Shown here: positions 1 through 9,543 of the stretch, one piece after another | Layout of the letters: every line of letters starts with the position of its first letter | Position numbering within the stretch: the stretch's first letter is position 1 | DNA from: Pelomyxa schiedti | Taxonomy: Eukaryota; Evosea; Pelobiontida; Pelomyxidae | Direction of reading: 5' to 3' | DNA: 30,083 bases | Assembly: GCA_020536535.1 (NCBI GenBank) | Contig: JAHLWZ010000402.1 | Span: 1 to 30,083 of the forward strand | Translations under genes and position numbers: made by a program | Notes under the pieces: model-generated | What the model saw: only the letters and a program-made list of their open reading frames with translations | What the model was told of the DNA's origin: nothing | The model's database searches: none

Positions 1-501
1 CACGTCCCTTCCCACGCCACACCCCCACCGCCTGTGCAGGTCTGGCCTCACTGAGCTCTTGGAAGATCGCCACAGCCTGAGCCCAGTCCCTCTCCACGCC
101 CTCGCCACGCAAATAACACACCAACCCGCCCATGTGTACCCCCTTTGGCATGGCGATTGCAGTGTAGAGAGACGCGGCCCTCGGCTTGTCACACTCCACA
201 CCCACGCCGTGCCGATAGCACCACCCGAGCGAGCGCCACCATCGCGTCGCGGGGTTGCCCAAGTCGGCGGCCATGGCCCACGCCGACACCGCCTTGTCCG
301 CGTCGCGGTTGGAACCAAAACGGGTGCCCTTGTAGTACTCCCGCCCAACCAGGAACAGGCCATGGCAATCACGTGCAGCGGCAGGGCCTCGTCGAGGTTC
401 GGGCCCCACCCCACGCTGTCCAAAGTGGTAACGCAGAGCCAGTTCTCTCATTGCTTGGGTGTTGCCTGGTCGATGAGGAGGTGGATGGTGTCTGTTGCCA
501 T
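1..501 (-). pseudogene. Sel1-repeat protein, broken 5' part, runs off left edge
   Basis: Read on the minus strand from an ATG at 501, the sequence shows Sel1-like (TPR-type) repeats with the familiar pattern of small residues, LG-CYxxGxGV and KAV-W--AADLGN. Clear pieces are REYYKGTRFGSNRDADKAV, SLGWCYRHGVGVECDKPRA and YLRGEGVERDWAQAVAIF. The repeats are not in one frame. The ATG frame stops after 17 codons (near 450), the stretch around 450-410 continues in a second frame, a DEALPLHVIAMA stretch near 385-360 is in a third, and the rest returns to the second. No splice sites restore one frame, so this is a pseudogene or carries indel errors. Sel1 repeats bind protein partners. It is a diverged relative of the intact Sel1 gene at 14932-17657. 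Confidence 0.7.
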
Positions 502-968
502 TTTTTTTATTGCTTAATCTGAAGGTGTGAACATCAATGATGGCCGCAATGTGTGGTGGTTGTGGTGACGGTACGGTACGGTACGGTAAACGTGGAGCGG
601 ACAAGGCACTTCACCTGTACCGCGCGGTAGCAGTGTCAGTGGTGGTGGAGATGATAATGACAAGACAACCATGATGGCAAAACAGAGAGAGAGCTACTGT
701 GTGTGGAATCGGGATCTGTGGGAGTGATATTATGAATCGTGTCCACGCCAACTCCATCCACTGAAAAGGAATACCACTGGAACAGGGTGCCATGTTGATA
801 TATCTCTGGCTTCACTATTGTGATCCATTATCTGTTGGGAACCAGGAAAGCCTTTGACTGTGTGTTTTAAAAATAAAAAGAGCGCATAATAATAATATAT
901 AATATATATAATATACTATTATACATAATAGTACATTGTGTACTAGTTAGTTCAACTATATGTATGTA
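502..968. other. Intergenic stretch with simple repeats
   Basis: No gene is visible. The stretch holds a short GGTAC array at 569-588 and an AT-rich tract of TA/AATA steps at about 886-935 just before the mobile element. The AT-rich tract could be the preferred insertion context or a promoter-proximal region, but nothing decides this. Confidence 0.5.
569..588. repeat. GGTAC pentamer tandem repeat
   Basis: About three and a half to four perfect copies of the five-base unit GGTAC lie in the upstream flank of the broken Sel1 gene. Confidence 0.75.
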
Positions 969-1690
969 CAACCCTCCTCCGGGGATAAAACCAATTTTTA
1001 TTCCCGCTTGTAGAGTTTCCGGCGCGTTTAGGCAGCGGAGTTAATGAGTTTAAGGAACGTTTAAGGAACGGAGTTAAAAAGTTTAAGGAAAGGAAATGTT
1101 GCGGAGTGTCTTTAAAAGCGAAGCCAAAAAAACCATTTTCATCAAAAAAACCGGGGGCAAGGGCGCGACTATGCCGGTGGCGGCACTGGTGTACGATGGT
1201 TAGGCCATCTTGCGAGAAATTCTATGGGAAAGTTGTGGACTCGTATCGTGTGCTTCTATGTGGTTTGAGCTTTTTTTTTTCCCCCATGCACTTTATTTAA
1301 GGTTGACCCTTAATCAAAAATACAAACAAAAACCCTGGCAAGAAAATGCCATGGCAAGCTCCTCGAGGACCCGCAAATCCAGTGGACTCCCTAAGAAATG
1401 TGGAGAGTGTAGTCGGTTTGCTCATGTAAGGACCAACCACACAGAAACATTACATTACATAGGTACTTCGATGATTATATATCTAACATGTATGTATTCC
1501 TACCTCTACCTATGATTTATTGAGCCTATTATTGTAACAGAACAAAACTTGAGGGTGCTCTTTTGGAAAATATGGCTAAGAAAGGACATTCTACAAATAA
1601 TGTCAAAGCTGCACCCTGACTCACCCTCTGGCTCCAGCTCTGTCTCGGCCTCCGGCTCTGGCTCCAACTCCAGCTATGTCTTGGGCTCCA
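969..1690 (+). repeat. Left 722-bp inverted-repeat arm of element copy 1
   Basis: Position p in this arm pairs with position 3631-p in the right arm. I saw only a few mismatches, for example near 1035, 1118 and 1182. At these sites the right arm agrees with element copy 2, so the left arm carries the derived bases. Confidence 0.9.
1351..1619 (+). CDS. Small element-borne ORF with CxxC motif (putative two-exon)
   Basis: An ATG at 1351 opens a basic, Ser/Arg/Lys-rich start (MASSSRTRKSSG) followed by KKCGECSRFAH, a CxxCxxxxH arrangement like half of a zinc knuckle. A good donor (GTAAGG) follows at 1426. An acceptor after CTTGAG at 1553 would add GALLENMAKKGH and a stop at 1619, giving about 46 aa. 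Another acceptor at 1540 would give an immediate stop. The same ORF occurs three times in the window, twice here in mirrored arms and once in copy 2, so repetition rather than selection may explain its preservation. Function is unknown; a nucleic-acid-binding accessory protein is possible. Confidence 0.35.
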
Positions 1691-1870
1691 ACTCCGGCTC
1701 CGGCTCCGGCTCCGACTCCGGCTCCGGCTCCGGCTACGGCTACGGCTACTGCTACTGCTCCAACTCTGGCTCTATCTCATCCAGCTCTGTCTCAGGCTCC
1801 GACTCCAACGCCGACTCCAACGCCGACTCCAACGCCGACTCCAACACCGACTCCAACGCCGACTCCGTAG
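1621..1870. repeat. GGCTCC / GACTCCAACGCC minisatellite
   Basis: Hexamer-based tandem array at the centre of the element: runs of GGCTCC and GGCTAC, then about five copies of the 12-mer GACTCCAACGCC at about 1799-1866. Its frames read as Gly-Ser, Pro-Ala/Thr-Pro or Leu-Arg runs, so the long ORFs across it are products of the repeat. In copy 2 the 12-mer is present only about once. Confidence 0.85.
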
Positions 1871-1940
1871 CCCTACAGCCTTCTCTGGGTTGTACCCCTC
1901 CAACTTCTTACCCTGCAATCCACCTCGTTACGACCCTCCA

Positions 1941-2662
1941 TGGAGCCCAAGACATAGCTGGAGTTGGAGCCAGAGCCGGAGGCCGAGACAGAGCTGGAGC
2001 CAGAGGGTGAGTCAGGGTGCAGCTTTGACATTATTTGTAGAATGTCCTTTCTTAGCCATATTTTCCAAAAGAGCACCCTCAAGTTTTGTTCTGTTACAAT
2101 AATAGGCTCAATAAATCATAGGTAGAGGTAGGAATACATACATGTTAGATATATAATCATCGAAGTACCTATGTAATGTAATGTTTCTGTGTGGTTGGTC
2201 CTTACATGAGCAAACCGACTACACTCTCCACATTTCTTAGGGAGTCCACTGGATTTGCGGGTCCTCGAGGAGCTTGCCATGGCATTTTCTTGCCAGGGTT
2301 TTTGTTTGTATTTTTGATTAAGGGTCAACCTTAAATAAAGTGCATGGGGGAAAAAAAAAAGCTCAAACCACATAGAAGCACACGATACGAGTCCACAACT
2401 TTCCCATAGAATTTCTCGCAAGATGGCCTAACCATCGTACACCAGTGCCACCACCGGCATAGTCGCGCCCTTGCCCCCGGTTTTTTTGATGAAAATGGTT
2501 TTTTTGGCTTCGCTTATAAAGACACTCCGCAACATTTCCTTTCCTTAAACTTTTTAACTCCGTTCCTTAAACGTTCCTTAAACTCATTAACTCCGTTGCC
2601 TAAACGCGCCGGAAACTCTACAAGCGGGAATAAAAATTGGTTTTATCCCCGGAGGAGGGTTG
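1941..2662 (-). repeat. Right 722-bp inverted-repeat arm of element copy 1
   Basis: Reverse complement of 969-1690, starting exactly at the CCATGG site where element copy 2 instead enters unrelated sequence. It includes a complete mirrored copy of the small reading frame found in the left arm. Confidence 0.9.
2012..2280 (-). CDS. Mirrored copy of the small CxxC ORF
   Basis: This is the inverted counterpart of the ORF at 1351-1619, with the same start, CGEC motif, donor and terminal exon. It carries no independent evidence of function. Confidence 0.3.
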
Positions 2663-2714
2663 AAGGGCGATATTCGGTTTTTCATTCAACTTGGAAACTA
2701 TTTTTTTTCTCCTT

Positions 2715-2894
2715 TTAATACGCTACACGACGCTCGTAGTAGCGACTTAGCTTTTCCTTCACAACCAAGTTAATGTCGGTACCGTTGTGGCGGTTTCCAA
2801 TGTAGTACCAAAGTGTGTCGTTTTGTGCTGCTGCGCATTCTATTGGGTGCACAGCACCCCTGGGTGTTCCGTGCAGGAACAACTGCCCCGGTAC
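2715..2894 (-). CDS. Terminal exon of an unrecognised protein
   Basis: On the minus strand a single open frame reads from near 2894 to a TAA at 2717-2715. It includes LFLHGTPRGAVHP, TLWYYIGNRHNGTD and ends KEKLSRYYERRVAY. The balanced, aromatic- and charge-rich composition looks like real protein. The frame is closed upstream by a TAA just before 2894, so an acceptor is expected near 2880-2900 (CACAG or GGCAG are candidates). I do not recognise the family. It lies directly next to the right end of the mobile element and may be the tail of a gene whose 5' part lies among the broken sequences further right. Confidence 0.4.
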   Translation of the reverse strand, partial: VPGQLFLHGTPRGAVHPIECAAAQNDTLWYYIGNRHNGTDINLVVKEKLSRYYERRVAY

Positions 2895-3098
2895 TTACTG
2901 TGCAGTTACGTGTGTTGGTGTGGCAGTCATGCGGGTGTTGGGGTGCCTTTGTGGGGGCTTGTTGCCTACATTGGGCCAAAGCGAGGCTGTGCATCGTGCA
3001 CCGCTAGTGTACGTTTTTCTGTGAGATCGCCAGTGAAACTGTTACCGTTCCACGTAACTGCATTCACTCTTCCCCATCGTCGTTACGCCGATGCGTAA

Positions 3099-3422
3099 TT
3101 AAAAAATCGCGGGTTCTAAGATGACAAAGACTTGCAGACCCCGGTTATGGGACATCTCAACCAGGTCCTCCATCTCGGCATCACCACAGGGGGATCCTCT
3201 TTCAGATAAAATCAATAGAACCGGAATTTCACCAGAAAGCAGCCCTTGTGACAGTACTGTTCCCCCTCCTTGCATTTCGAAACTTTGTATAAATGCTGGA
3301 GTGGATATCATTGGTATCTGCTCACAATGAACCCGTGCCATGGAATCATACAGGACAATGCTCGCAATGTCTCCAGATTGAGCACGACTGTTTGCAAAGT
3401 CCGTTAAGAGTGGCAACATCAT
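3099..3422 (-). pseudogene. Truncated VWA (von Willebrand factor A) domain
   Basis: The minus-strand ORF has the VWA order after its first strand: LLTDFANSRAQSGDIASIVLYD (helix 1 and strand 2), then QGGGTVLSQGLL (the conserved GGT of the metal site), then IPVLLILSERG, then LQVFVILEP. The first strand with the DxSxS metal-site motif is missing upstream, because the adjacent sequence lies in the opposite orientation. The ORF ends in a TAA at 3099. In large GTPase proteins of some fungi and protists a Cys/His-rich region precedes a C-terminal VWA domain. This piece fits that place in the gene at 3811-7537. It is probably non-functional as it stands. Confidence 0.6.
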
Positions 3423-3828
3423 GAAGCCCGAGTGGGTGGGTGAAGTGGTTGTCTCGAACCTTCAAAACTCAAAGAAGGTGCATTTCAAAACCCTGGACTC
3501 TTTTGGAGTGTGCCCGAAGGGTTGCGAGCGCTGCCAGAGTGCCACTATCGGTACTCATACTGCGTGCGGCTTGGGAAGGACACCCCGACACAGTGCACGC
3601 ACGAGGCAGGGCACAGAGGCGAACACGACTGCAAGAACGGCCATACTTGCCCAAAGCCATGCCTCCTCTCCGGCAAGCTTGGTTGCGGCGGGAAATGCGG
3701 GCTTCCACTTGAACACACAGGGGAGTGCCGGTGCAACTCCCCGCTCCACACCCGGAGCATGACTGTGGAAGCCGTAGCTGCCTCCTGAATTGTTGTTTCC
3801 TCAGTGTGGGCTACCTTGAACAGTGACT
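3421..3828 (+). pseudogene. Cys/His-rich zinc-finger segment, inverted relative to its neighbours
   Basis: On the plus strand the frames read KKVHFKTLDSFGVCPKGCERC and then, after a +1 shift near 3535, QCTHEAGHRGEHDC, NGHTCPKPC and KCGLPLEHTGECRC. A further shift near 3735 gives HPEHDCGSRSCLLNC, and a TGA closes the frame near 3828. The repeated C-H-C-C spacing resembles NFX1-like and large-GTPase Cys/His-rich zinc repeats. The minus strand here encodes nothing similar. The segment sits between the GTPase part (minus, ending about 3811) and the VWA part (minus, starting 3422), where such a region is expected, but on the opposite strand. A local inversion after loss of function is the simplest reading; an independent gene fragment is possible. 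Confidence 0.55.
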
Positions 3829-6800
3829 GGAAACTCCCTCCGTTTCGAACTGAGGTTTCTGGTCCATCAGAAGGTCGAAAGCTTCGACGAGGCTCTCGTT
3901 GTAACCGGGTGTGCCAAGGGGATTGCTCATGATGGTGGCGTACTGTCCACAGAACATTCTGGTCAGGAAGTTGTTGGCGCTGTCGTTGGAGACGATGCTG
4001 GATAGCTTCTCCTGGAACTCAGACTCCAGGGCCTCAATGTCTCTCTCTGGAACATCCTTTGCCACAATCGTGAACCTGCCTTGGAAAAGCCTTCCGTCTC
4101 CCTTGATGTATGAAATGCCTTCCTGAAACCTGGAGAACATCTTCTCCGTGTCGCGATCGATCCGGAACTCTGTCTTGAAAAGGGTCAGGTTGGAAAAGGC
4201 AGCATTGAGGACTGACAAAAGGATGTCTTCCTGTTCTGTGCGCTCCAGTGAGCAAAGACCTTCGAAGTCAAGGGCAACGAGGAGGCAGTCTTCAAGTTCC
4301 CGCACGCTCATCCAGCACCCGTCGGTGCACCTGCCACCTGCAATGTCAAACAACGCACCCGTGATGTGGTTGGGTCCCTGTGCTCTGTTTTCCCATCGAA
4401 GTCAGCACCCGCACAGGCTTGTGAAAGGAGGCTCCGAAGACAGCCTCCATCAATCCGAAAGACGGGGTCGACTCCACGGCCCTGGCGGAAGCGTTATTTA
4501 TCGGAACGAGGTTGTTGTTCTCGGCACGCGCGACCTGGATAGGCACGAGCGAAATGAGGCACTTGAGCCACTGGCCGAACCCACCCGGCGACAGCAGAGA
4601 AACGCGCTCTGTGACCGGTGCGGAATCGCCAAGCAAGTAAACGATATGGTCCCTGAGGAAGGGTTCTGCCTTCCCAGGGAGCTTGCAGGTTCCGTGGAGG
4701 GATGTCAGGTACTTTTCCAAGCACTGGGATACAAGCCCACACTTGCTGGATTCCGAAGACGGGATGACGACGGTCAGGCCCCTCGCTGGTGATTTTCCGC
4801 GGTCGCACACAGCTTCGATGGGAAACTTGTCAAACATCAGGTGAATGTAGTCGAGAACAGGGGTCATCGTGCCTCTCTTGTTGCGCCTCTCGGCTTTTTG
4901 CAGCTGGAACTGGGACTGGCTTGTCTGGATGGAAACGGCAGCGGACGTGACTTGGCCAGTGGCGGGGTCGAACTGGACAAGGTGGCTCTGGTGGTTATCC
5001 TGATTTATCATGAAGTGGCCCATAACTGTCGAACCCGTGAGCTCGGGGTTGAAGAGAGCTGTGTCCTGCGTGAGGGTTTTCATGTCTTTCTTTGGATGGA
5101 GGAAGCACCGAACCGTCGTGCCGGCCCCGATGTTGGCGCTGGGAGACAGGGACAAAAACTCACCACCCAGCCTGCTGAAGTGGATGTCATGGCACCCTTG
5201 GATTGCAACGGTGGTCCACACTTATTGATGTTCATAAGCATACAGCTTGACTTGCGCGGGAAAGACGAACACAACCGATGCGGACGGTGCGATACGCACC
5301 CGAAGCAAGCTCGTCGATTCTGGTACTTGGAGAGTGCCTTTTGGACGGTACTGGGAGGTCGACACCTGGAAATCATAAATGCCAATCAGTGGGTGTGGTT
5401 CGTTGAACTGAAAAATAAAGGTGTGGGTCCCGCAGCAGTAATCGGCAGCCACTGCCGCGTGCCCCGCAACGGGGTAGCACGGCGGAAGGCCGGCACGGTG
5501 TGGGTGAACCGCGAAGGCCGCTCTCCTGATCGGCGGAGCTCCTTGAAAATTGGAAGAGGAATCGTTTGTCTCCACATTCCCGAGCACGAGCATGCTTTTG
5601 GCTGACAGGAAAAAGAAACTGAGGATATCGCACAGTGGGGCTTCGAACCGAAGGCAGTCCATCAAAACCGGCGTAATCTCGGTGGCACGCTCTTTGGACG
5701 CCTTCAGAAGTATTCCCTGCGCCGGAATTTCCGTGCCTGCTGGGCACTCCACGTCCAAGGTAACATCCATCTCTGAAGCACGAACATCGGTGATATGAAA
5801 CCGTAGTTGCCTCGGGTTATCCCCAGTACAAGGGAACAGAGACTCCATAGCTGCATCTGCTGACCTGTTAACTGCTTCATGCCATTCTGGGAGGTACTTG
5901 CAGTCCATAGGTGCTCCCTTAAAGACCTCTGCAACAATCTCATTTGCCAAGTCGCGCATTTGATCCTTGAACTTGCCATATAGAGTAGTACGGATTTCAA
6001 CAGACTGAACTACACTGATATCTTTGCAAAGACTTGGAAGATCAGTAAGTCTTACCTTCCCTAAATCTGGAGGAGTCCAAAATTTAGACTTACTCCAAGC
6101 AATAAATCGAGAGAAGCAGTTCTGGTTGTCTTTCAAGGATTCAAGGTAATTTCTCAACAGTGATAATTTTGTTGGAATGCCTATCAATCCATTTCATAGC
6201 CTCATCATAGCAAAGCCTGAGGTGAAGAAGTAATACTTCAAAAACCCAAATGACAGATTTCTGCCCTTGGCACTTTTGGGCAATTAACTGCTCCAATAGT
6301 GTAACATTCCTCAACCTCATGCACTTCTCCACTGTAGTGGGAATGCCAAGGATATGATTTTCTTCTTGGAAAAAAGTGGCCAACTTGAATTGGCAATAAG
6401 TTAACACAGCTGCTTTCAAGACAATTTCTACTTTCTTCCTCTCATCCTCAGTAACAAAAGCGTGGATGCCGGGAATTTTTGGAAGGATGTAACCATCGGG
6501 AAGTGCCCCCAGACCGTTCAACAGCTGCCTGATGACTGCTGGATCACCAAAGAAACCAAGCGCTATCTGCTTCACGTCATCCAAACAATCAAACCTGATT
6601 TGATGCCCACTTGCTGAGCAGCAATTCTTGTGAGTGCCACAACGCTTTCGTTGCACAGGATCACCCTCTGTGCTAGCATCCCACCGCGGTCATCGTTCAC
6701 AATCGAAATTATGTCACGGCTATCAGCATTTTCGAGTCTCTTCAGACTGAGCACGGTGATCCCAGGACCTAAGGTTGGCGCCTTTGTACATAAGGCCGAA

Positions 6801-7537
6801 TCAGTGGTGCTGGCGTGTGAGCCTCTGTAGTCTCCTCCTGAAAACCCATCCAGTGGACATGGGCTGGTTAACCCAACAGCTCTCTTTGCCTCTGTCAGCA
6901 CACTTTCCACGGTCCCCTTTGGGATCCTGACCACCTGTGGGAGCCCCTCATTGCCAAGTTCCACAATATCCTCCAGGTCTTGGAAACCTGCCCGAGTTAA
7001 AACTGAGGGAACGGTCGCAATCATCGATAGTGGTGTCCCCCCAGGGTCTACCTGTGGTCCCAGCCTCCGACGTAGCTTGAGGAGCCGCCCAACCGGTAAA
7101 TCTAGCCCAGTCTGCAAGGGAATGCCACTGCTTCCAATTTGTGCAACCAGCACATCCCTCAGCACATGCAACGTGCACGGATGTCCCAGTTTGCACAGAG
7201 CTGTGCGGATGGACTCCTCTTCCTGGCTCATACCAATTTCTGTGCGTCAAGTATCAGATATCATTTGGTCGGGTGGGGGAAAACAAGAACCTGAGAGCTT
7301 CTGCTTCAGCCCACCATCATCCACGCCGCAGTCGCCGAGGTGTCTCAAGCAGACTTCCCGCACCGTTTTGTACAGCGCCGCGTCGCAGTCTGCTTGGTTT
7401 TCGTCCAGTAAAGCCAGGAACTCCCCGATTGGCGTTTCGTCGACGTCGAAGCCCAAGGACTCCAGCGGCGACACATCAATACCCGCGCTCTCGAGTGCCT
7501 CTCGAACGCTGCCGTTCCCTGCTTCGACCTTTTGCAT
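3811..7537 (-). pseudogene. Large VLIG/GBP-like GTPase gene, decayed
   Basis: ATG at 7537 opens exon 1 (to 7291); a 51-bp intron (7290-7240) joins it in frame to KLSEIGMSQEEES. The N-terminal part (to about 5300) is unrecognised. The G domain follows: SMGKQSTG (start of the P-loop) near 4380, NHITGALFDIAGGRC, TDGCWMS, then LVALDFEGL (DxxG of G3, like DTEGL in GBP/VLIG proteins), RTEQEDILL and FTIVAKDVPERD (G4-like). Lesions: frameshifts near 6600 and 6160, an in-frame TAA at 5224-5222, and a small deletion at about 4372-4376 that shifts frame and removes the Lys-Ser/Thr of the P-loop. Downstream domains are rearranged. GTPases of this kind are large cytosolic proteins; VLIGs are interferon-induced in vertebrates. 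The family is fairly clear; the exact subfamily is not. Confidence 0.7.
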
Positions 7538-8049
7538 GGCGGAGGAAATCAATGGTTCTGAAAAGGGAAAAAACCCTTGGGGACAAGGGTTTACACTGGA
7601 GCCAAGTTGGGTTTCCCACAGAAAGAACGTTGTTCTCGGCACGGCAACACGAGTACAACGACAAGGTATTGCAACACGCACGGGGGTTTGCCGACTTTCG
7701 TGTGACACCGCTGGGTACCGTAGATGCCTGTTCCCCTAAATCTCACCAGGTCTTTTTGTCATCAACCTGTTGGACAGAGTCTGCGTGGACTACAAGCTTC
7801 TGTATTTCCAGCAGCCTGGCACTGGTGTGGCTCCTTTTTAGGGTGCCACCTTGTATTACTTGACATTGCCCAGTTTTTTACTGTTCCTGTGCAACAAGCT
7901 ACTGCCACACAACACAGCATGCTTCAAGTGAAATTGAGTGGAGCTGCTGGTCTGATTTAGTTCTTGAGTGTGCAGTTGAGGCTTTTCAGCAAGTACTAAT
8001 AAAAGATACAAAAAGATGTTTTGTTTTAGATTGCCACAAAACAGATGGT
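7538..8049. other. Intergenic region between GTPase pseudogene and DCAF7
   Basis: No supported gene. It should hold the promoter of the minus-strand GTPase gene and the 3' flank of DCAF7. Open frames on the plus strand are shadows of the GTPase 5' end. Confidence 0.5.
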
Positions 8050-9543
8050 CTACACATGCAGAGCCAGCAATTTGTTACCAACGGCTGCAGCAATCCATTC
8101 AGGCTGGAAAGACCACGTCAAGTGGTTGATTTCTCCCTCGGCTTCATATTGTCGGCTGGGACAATCTACCGGTTTTGGAAGGCTACATAAGTCCCACACC
8201 TTATCAATGTTGAGTTGTTTTTATTGGGGGTTGGCTGTTGGATGTAAGGTTGCATACTAAGGCGAGTCTGTCCTCCGCACCTGTGCATATCAGTCGCGAT
8301 GAATGGGGTGCCCAGGTCACTGCATTGACAAATCCAATGTGACCCTGAAGAGAGACGGTAAAATGTGAGTGTGTTTGAAAGTAAGTTTGGCAAAGATGTG
8401 AAAATACATAAAGCTCTGCAGCTGCTACAGAAGGGCTCCGGATATCTAAGATGATGACCTAAAAAAGATGGGTAAGAGTATAATTATAATCACAAGGCTC
8501 ACCTTGTTGGCTTCCAAGCTAAAGGTTGCAAGTAAAAACGGATCTTGTCGGTTCCATGATAGACGGAGGAGGGGTGATAGGTTCGAATTTTCGTACATAA
8601 TCGTGGAGTGCTCAAGTGATCGCAAATCAAACATGCGCAAGGAACCGTCTGCACCAACAGAAGCAAAAACTTCTGTGCTTTGATACTGAAATGCGATGTC
8701 ATATACTTCTTTGTCGTGTGCTATGAGCTGAGTTTTTACCTGCAATATGGTAAAGGAGAAATAACCATCAGCATTTAGAGAGGTGACCTTATGGTTCTCA
8801 ACACTCCAAATTGTGCATGTTTTATCAATCGAAGCAGTGCCGATTATGTCGGGATTTGTCTCATTCCAATCAAACGAAGTTAGAGGACCGCAAAATTCCG
8901 ATTGCTTGGAGCTATTTGACAGATTGACTTTCAGCCCAACCTGGCCAGTTGTGTTTACTTCCCACACACGGAGTGAGTCCCCACTTGTAGCTTTTGAAAT
9001 ATTTGATTAGTTTTAGTGTTTGTGGGTTGGTTTAGGATTTCATTTGATTCCTTTCATTGTAATCAGGTAAAGTTAATATGTCCCTCGACTTCCAAGCATA
9101 GGAATGTATTTAATAAAGGGATGGAAGTACAAACCAAATAAATCAAGAGCTGAGGATTTGGATGGATGCCACATGGCCTTTGTTGCCGGGAAAGGCATGT
9201 CAAATTCCGCAGTGGCCTCCAACGCATCACGCGACCTCGAGAGTTGCACCACGCGGCCCTTGCTCACGGCCTCCTCGCTGTAACCACACGTCACGAGCCT
9301 GAACGGCCGATCGGGCCTACAGCTCCACCCTGTCGCGTACAACGGCCACGGTGCATCGTACGTGTATATGTCTCGTGAACTCTGCTGCGCTGTATTGTGG
9401 GTTTGTATTGTTGTTTGAACTACGTGAGATCTCGTGTTTGTTTGTTTTTTTTGGTATGGTTGCAGTAGGTGTGAGACTTCGTATTTTTTTATTTTATTTT
9501 ATTTTATTTTTTTTTTTGACGCCTTACTGTCTTCGTCTGACAT
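8050..9543 (-). CDS. DCAF7: DCAF7/WDR68 (TTG1/HAN11-type) WD40 protein, seven exons
   Basis: Exons on the minus strand: 9543-9528, 9389-9135, 8990-8788, 8739-8503, 8458-8408, 8344-8258 and 8199-8050, all with GT-AG introns (138, 144, 48, 44, 63 and 58 bp), giving 332 aa; human DCAF7 has 342. The start [20 protein letters not shown] needs the 16-bp first exon and its GTAAGG donor. Family signatures follow in order: [94 protein letters not shown], and a C-terminus [15 protein letters not shown] ending in TAG, matching the end of animal and plant homologues. The WD40 propeller acts as a scaffold for DYRK/HIPK kinases, CUL4-DDB1 ligase and, in plants, MYB-bHLH complexes. The 48-bp intron is itself open in frame, but removing it restores the family length. 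The gene appears intact. Confidence 0.93.

Larger units (their letters stand above)
969..2710. mobile_element. Foldback-type inverted-repeat element, copy 1
   Basis: The element begins with CAACCCTCCTCCGGGG and ends in its inverse. Its two arms, 969-1690 and 1941-2662, are mirror images with no net indel, around a roughly 250-bp centre. The same sequence recurs at 20774-22741, which shows it is mobile or duplicated. On the right side both copies share about 45 further bases beyond the inverted repeat (to about 2708), while the left flanks differ. The true right end is therefore probably near 2708. No convincing target-site duplication and no transposase domain are visible. It is probably a non-autonomous DNA transposon or foldback element; the superfamily is unassigned. 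Confidence 0.75.

Noticed and set aside
1549-2010. Long Ser/Gly and Pro/Ala/Thr open frames over the element centre
   Set aside because: All frames of the GGCTCC/GACTCC array are open because of the hexamer periodicity; the array differs in length between copies.
969-2710. piggyBac or hAT assignment of the inverted-repeat element
   Set aside because: The CCC-type end alone is not enough; no TTAA or 8-bp target duplication and no transposase motif are visible.
5222-5224. In-frame TAA in the large GTPase as a sign of a reassigned stop code
   Set aside because: TAG ends DCAF7 exactly at the family C-terminus, and the Ser/Pro/Thr-rich genes and the Sel1 gene end in TGA. The GTPase has other lesions, so a nonsense mutation is simpler.
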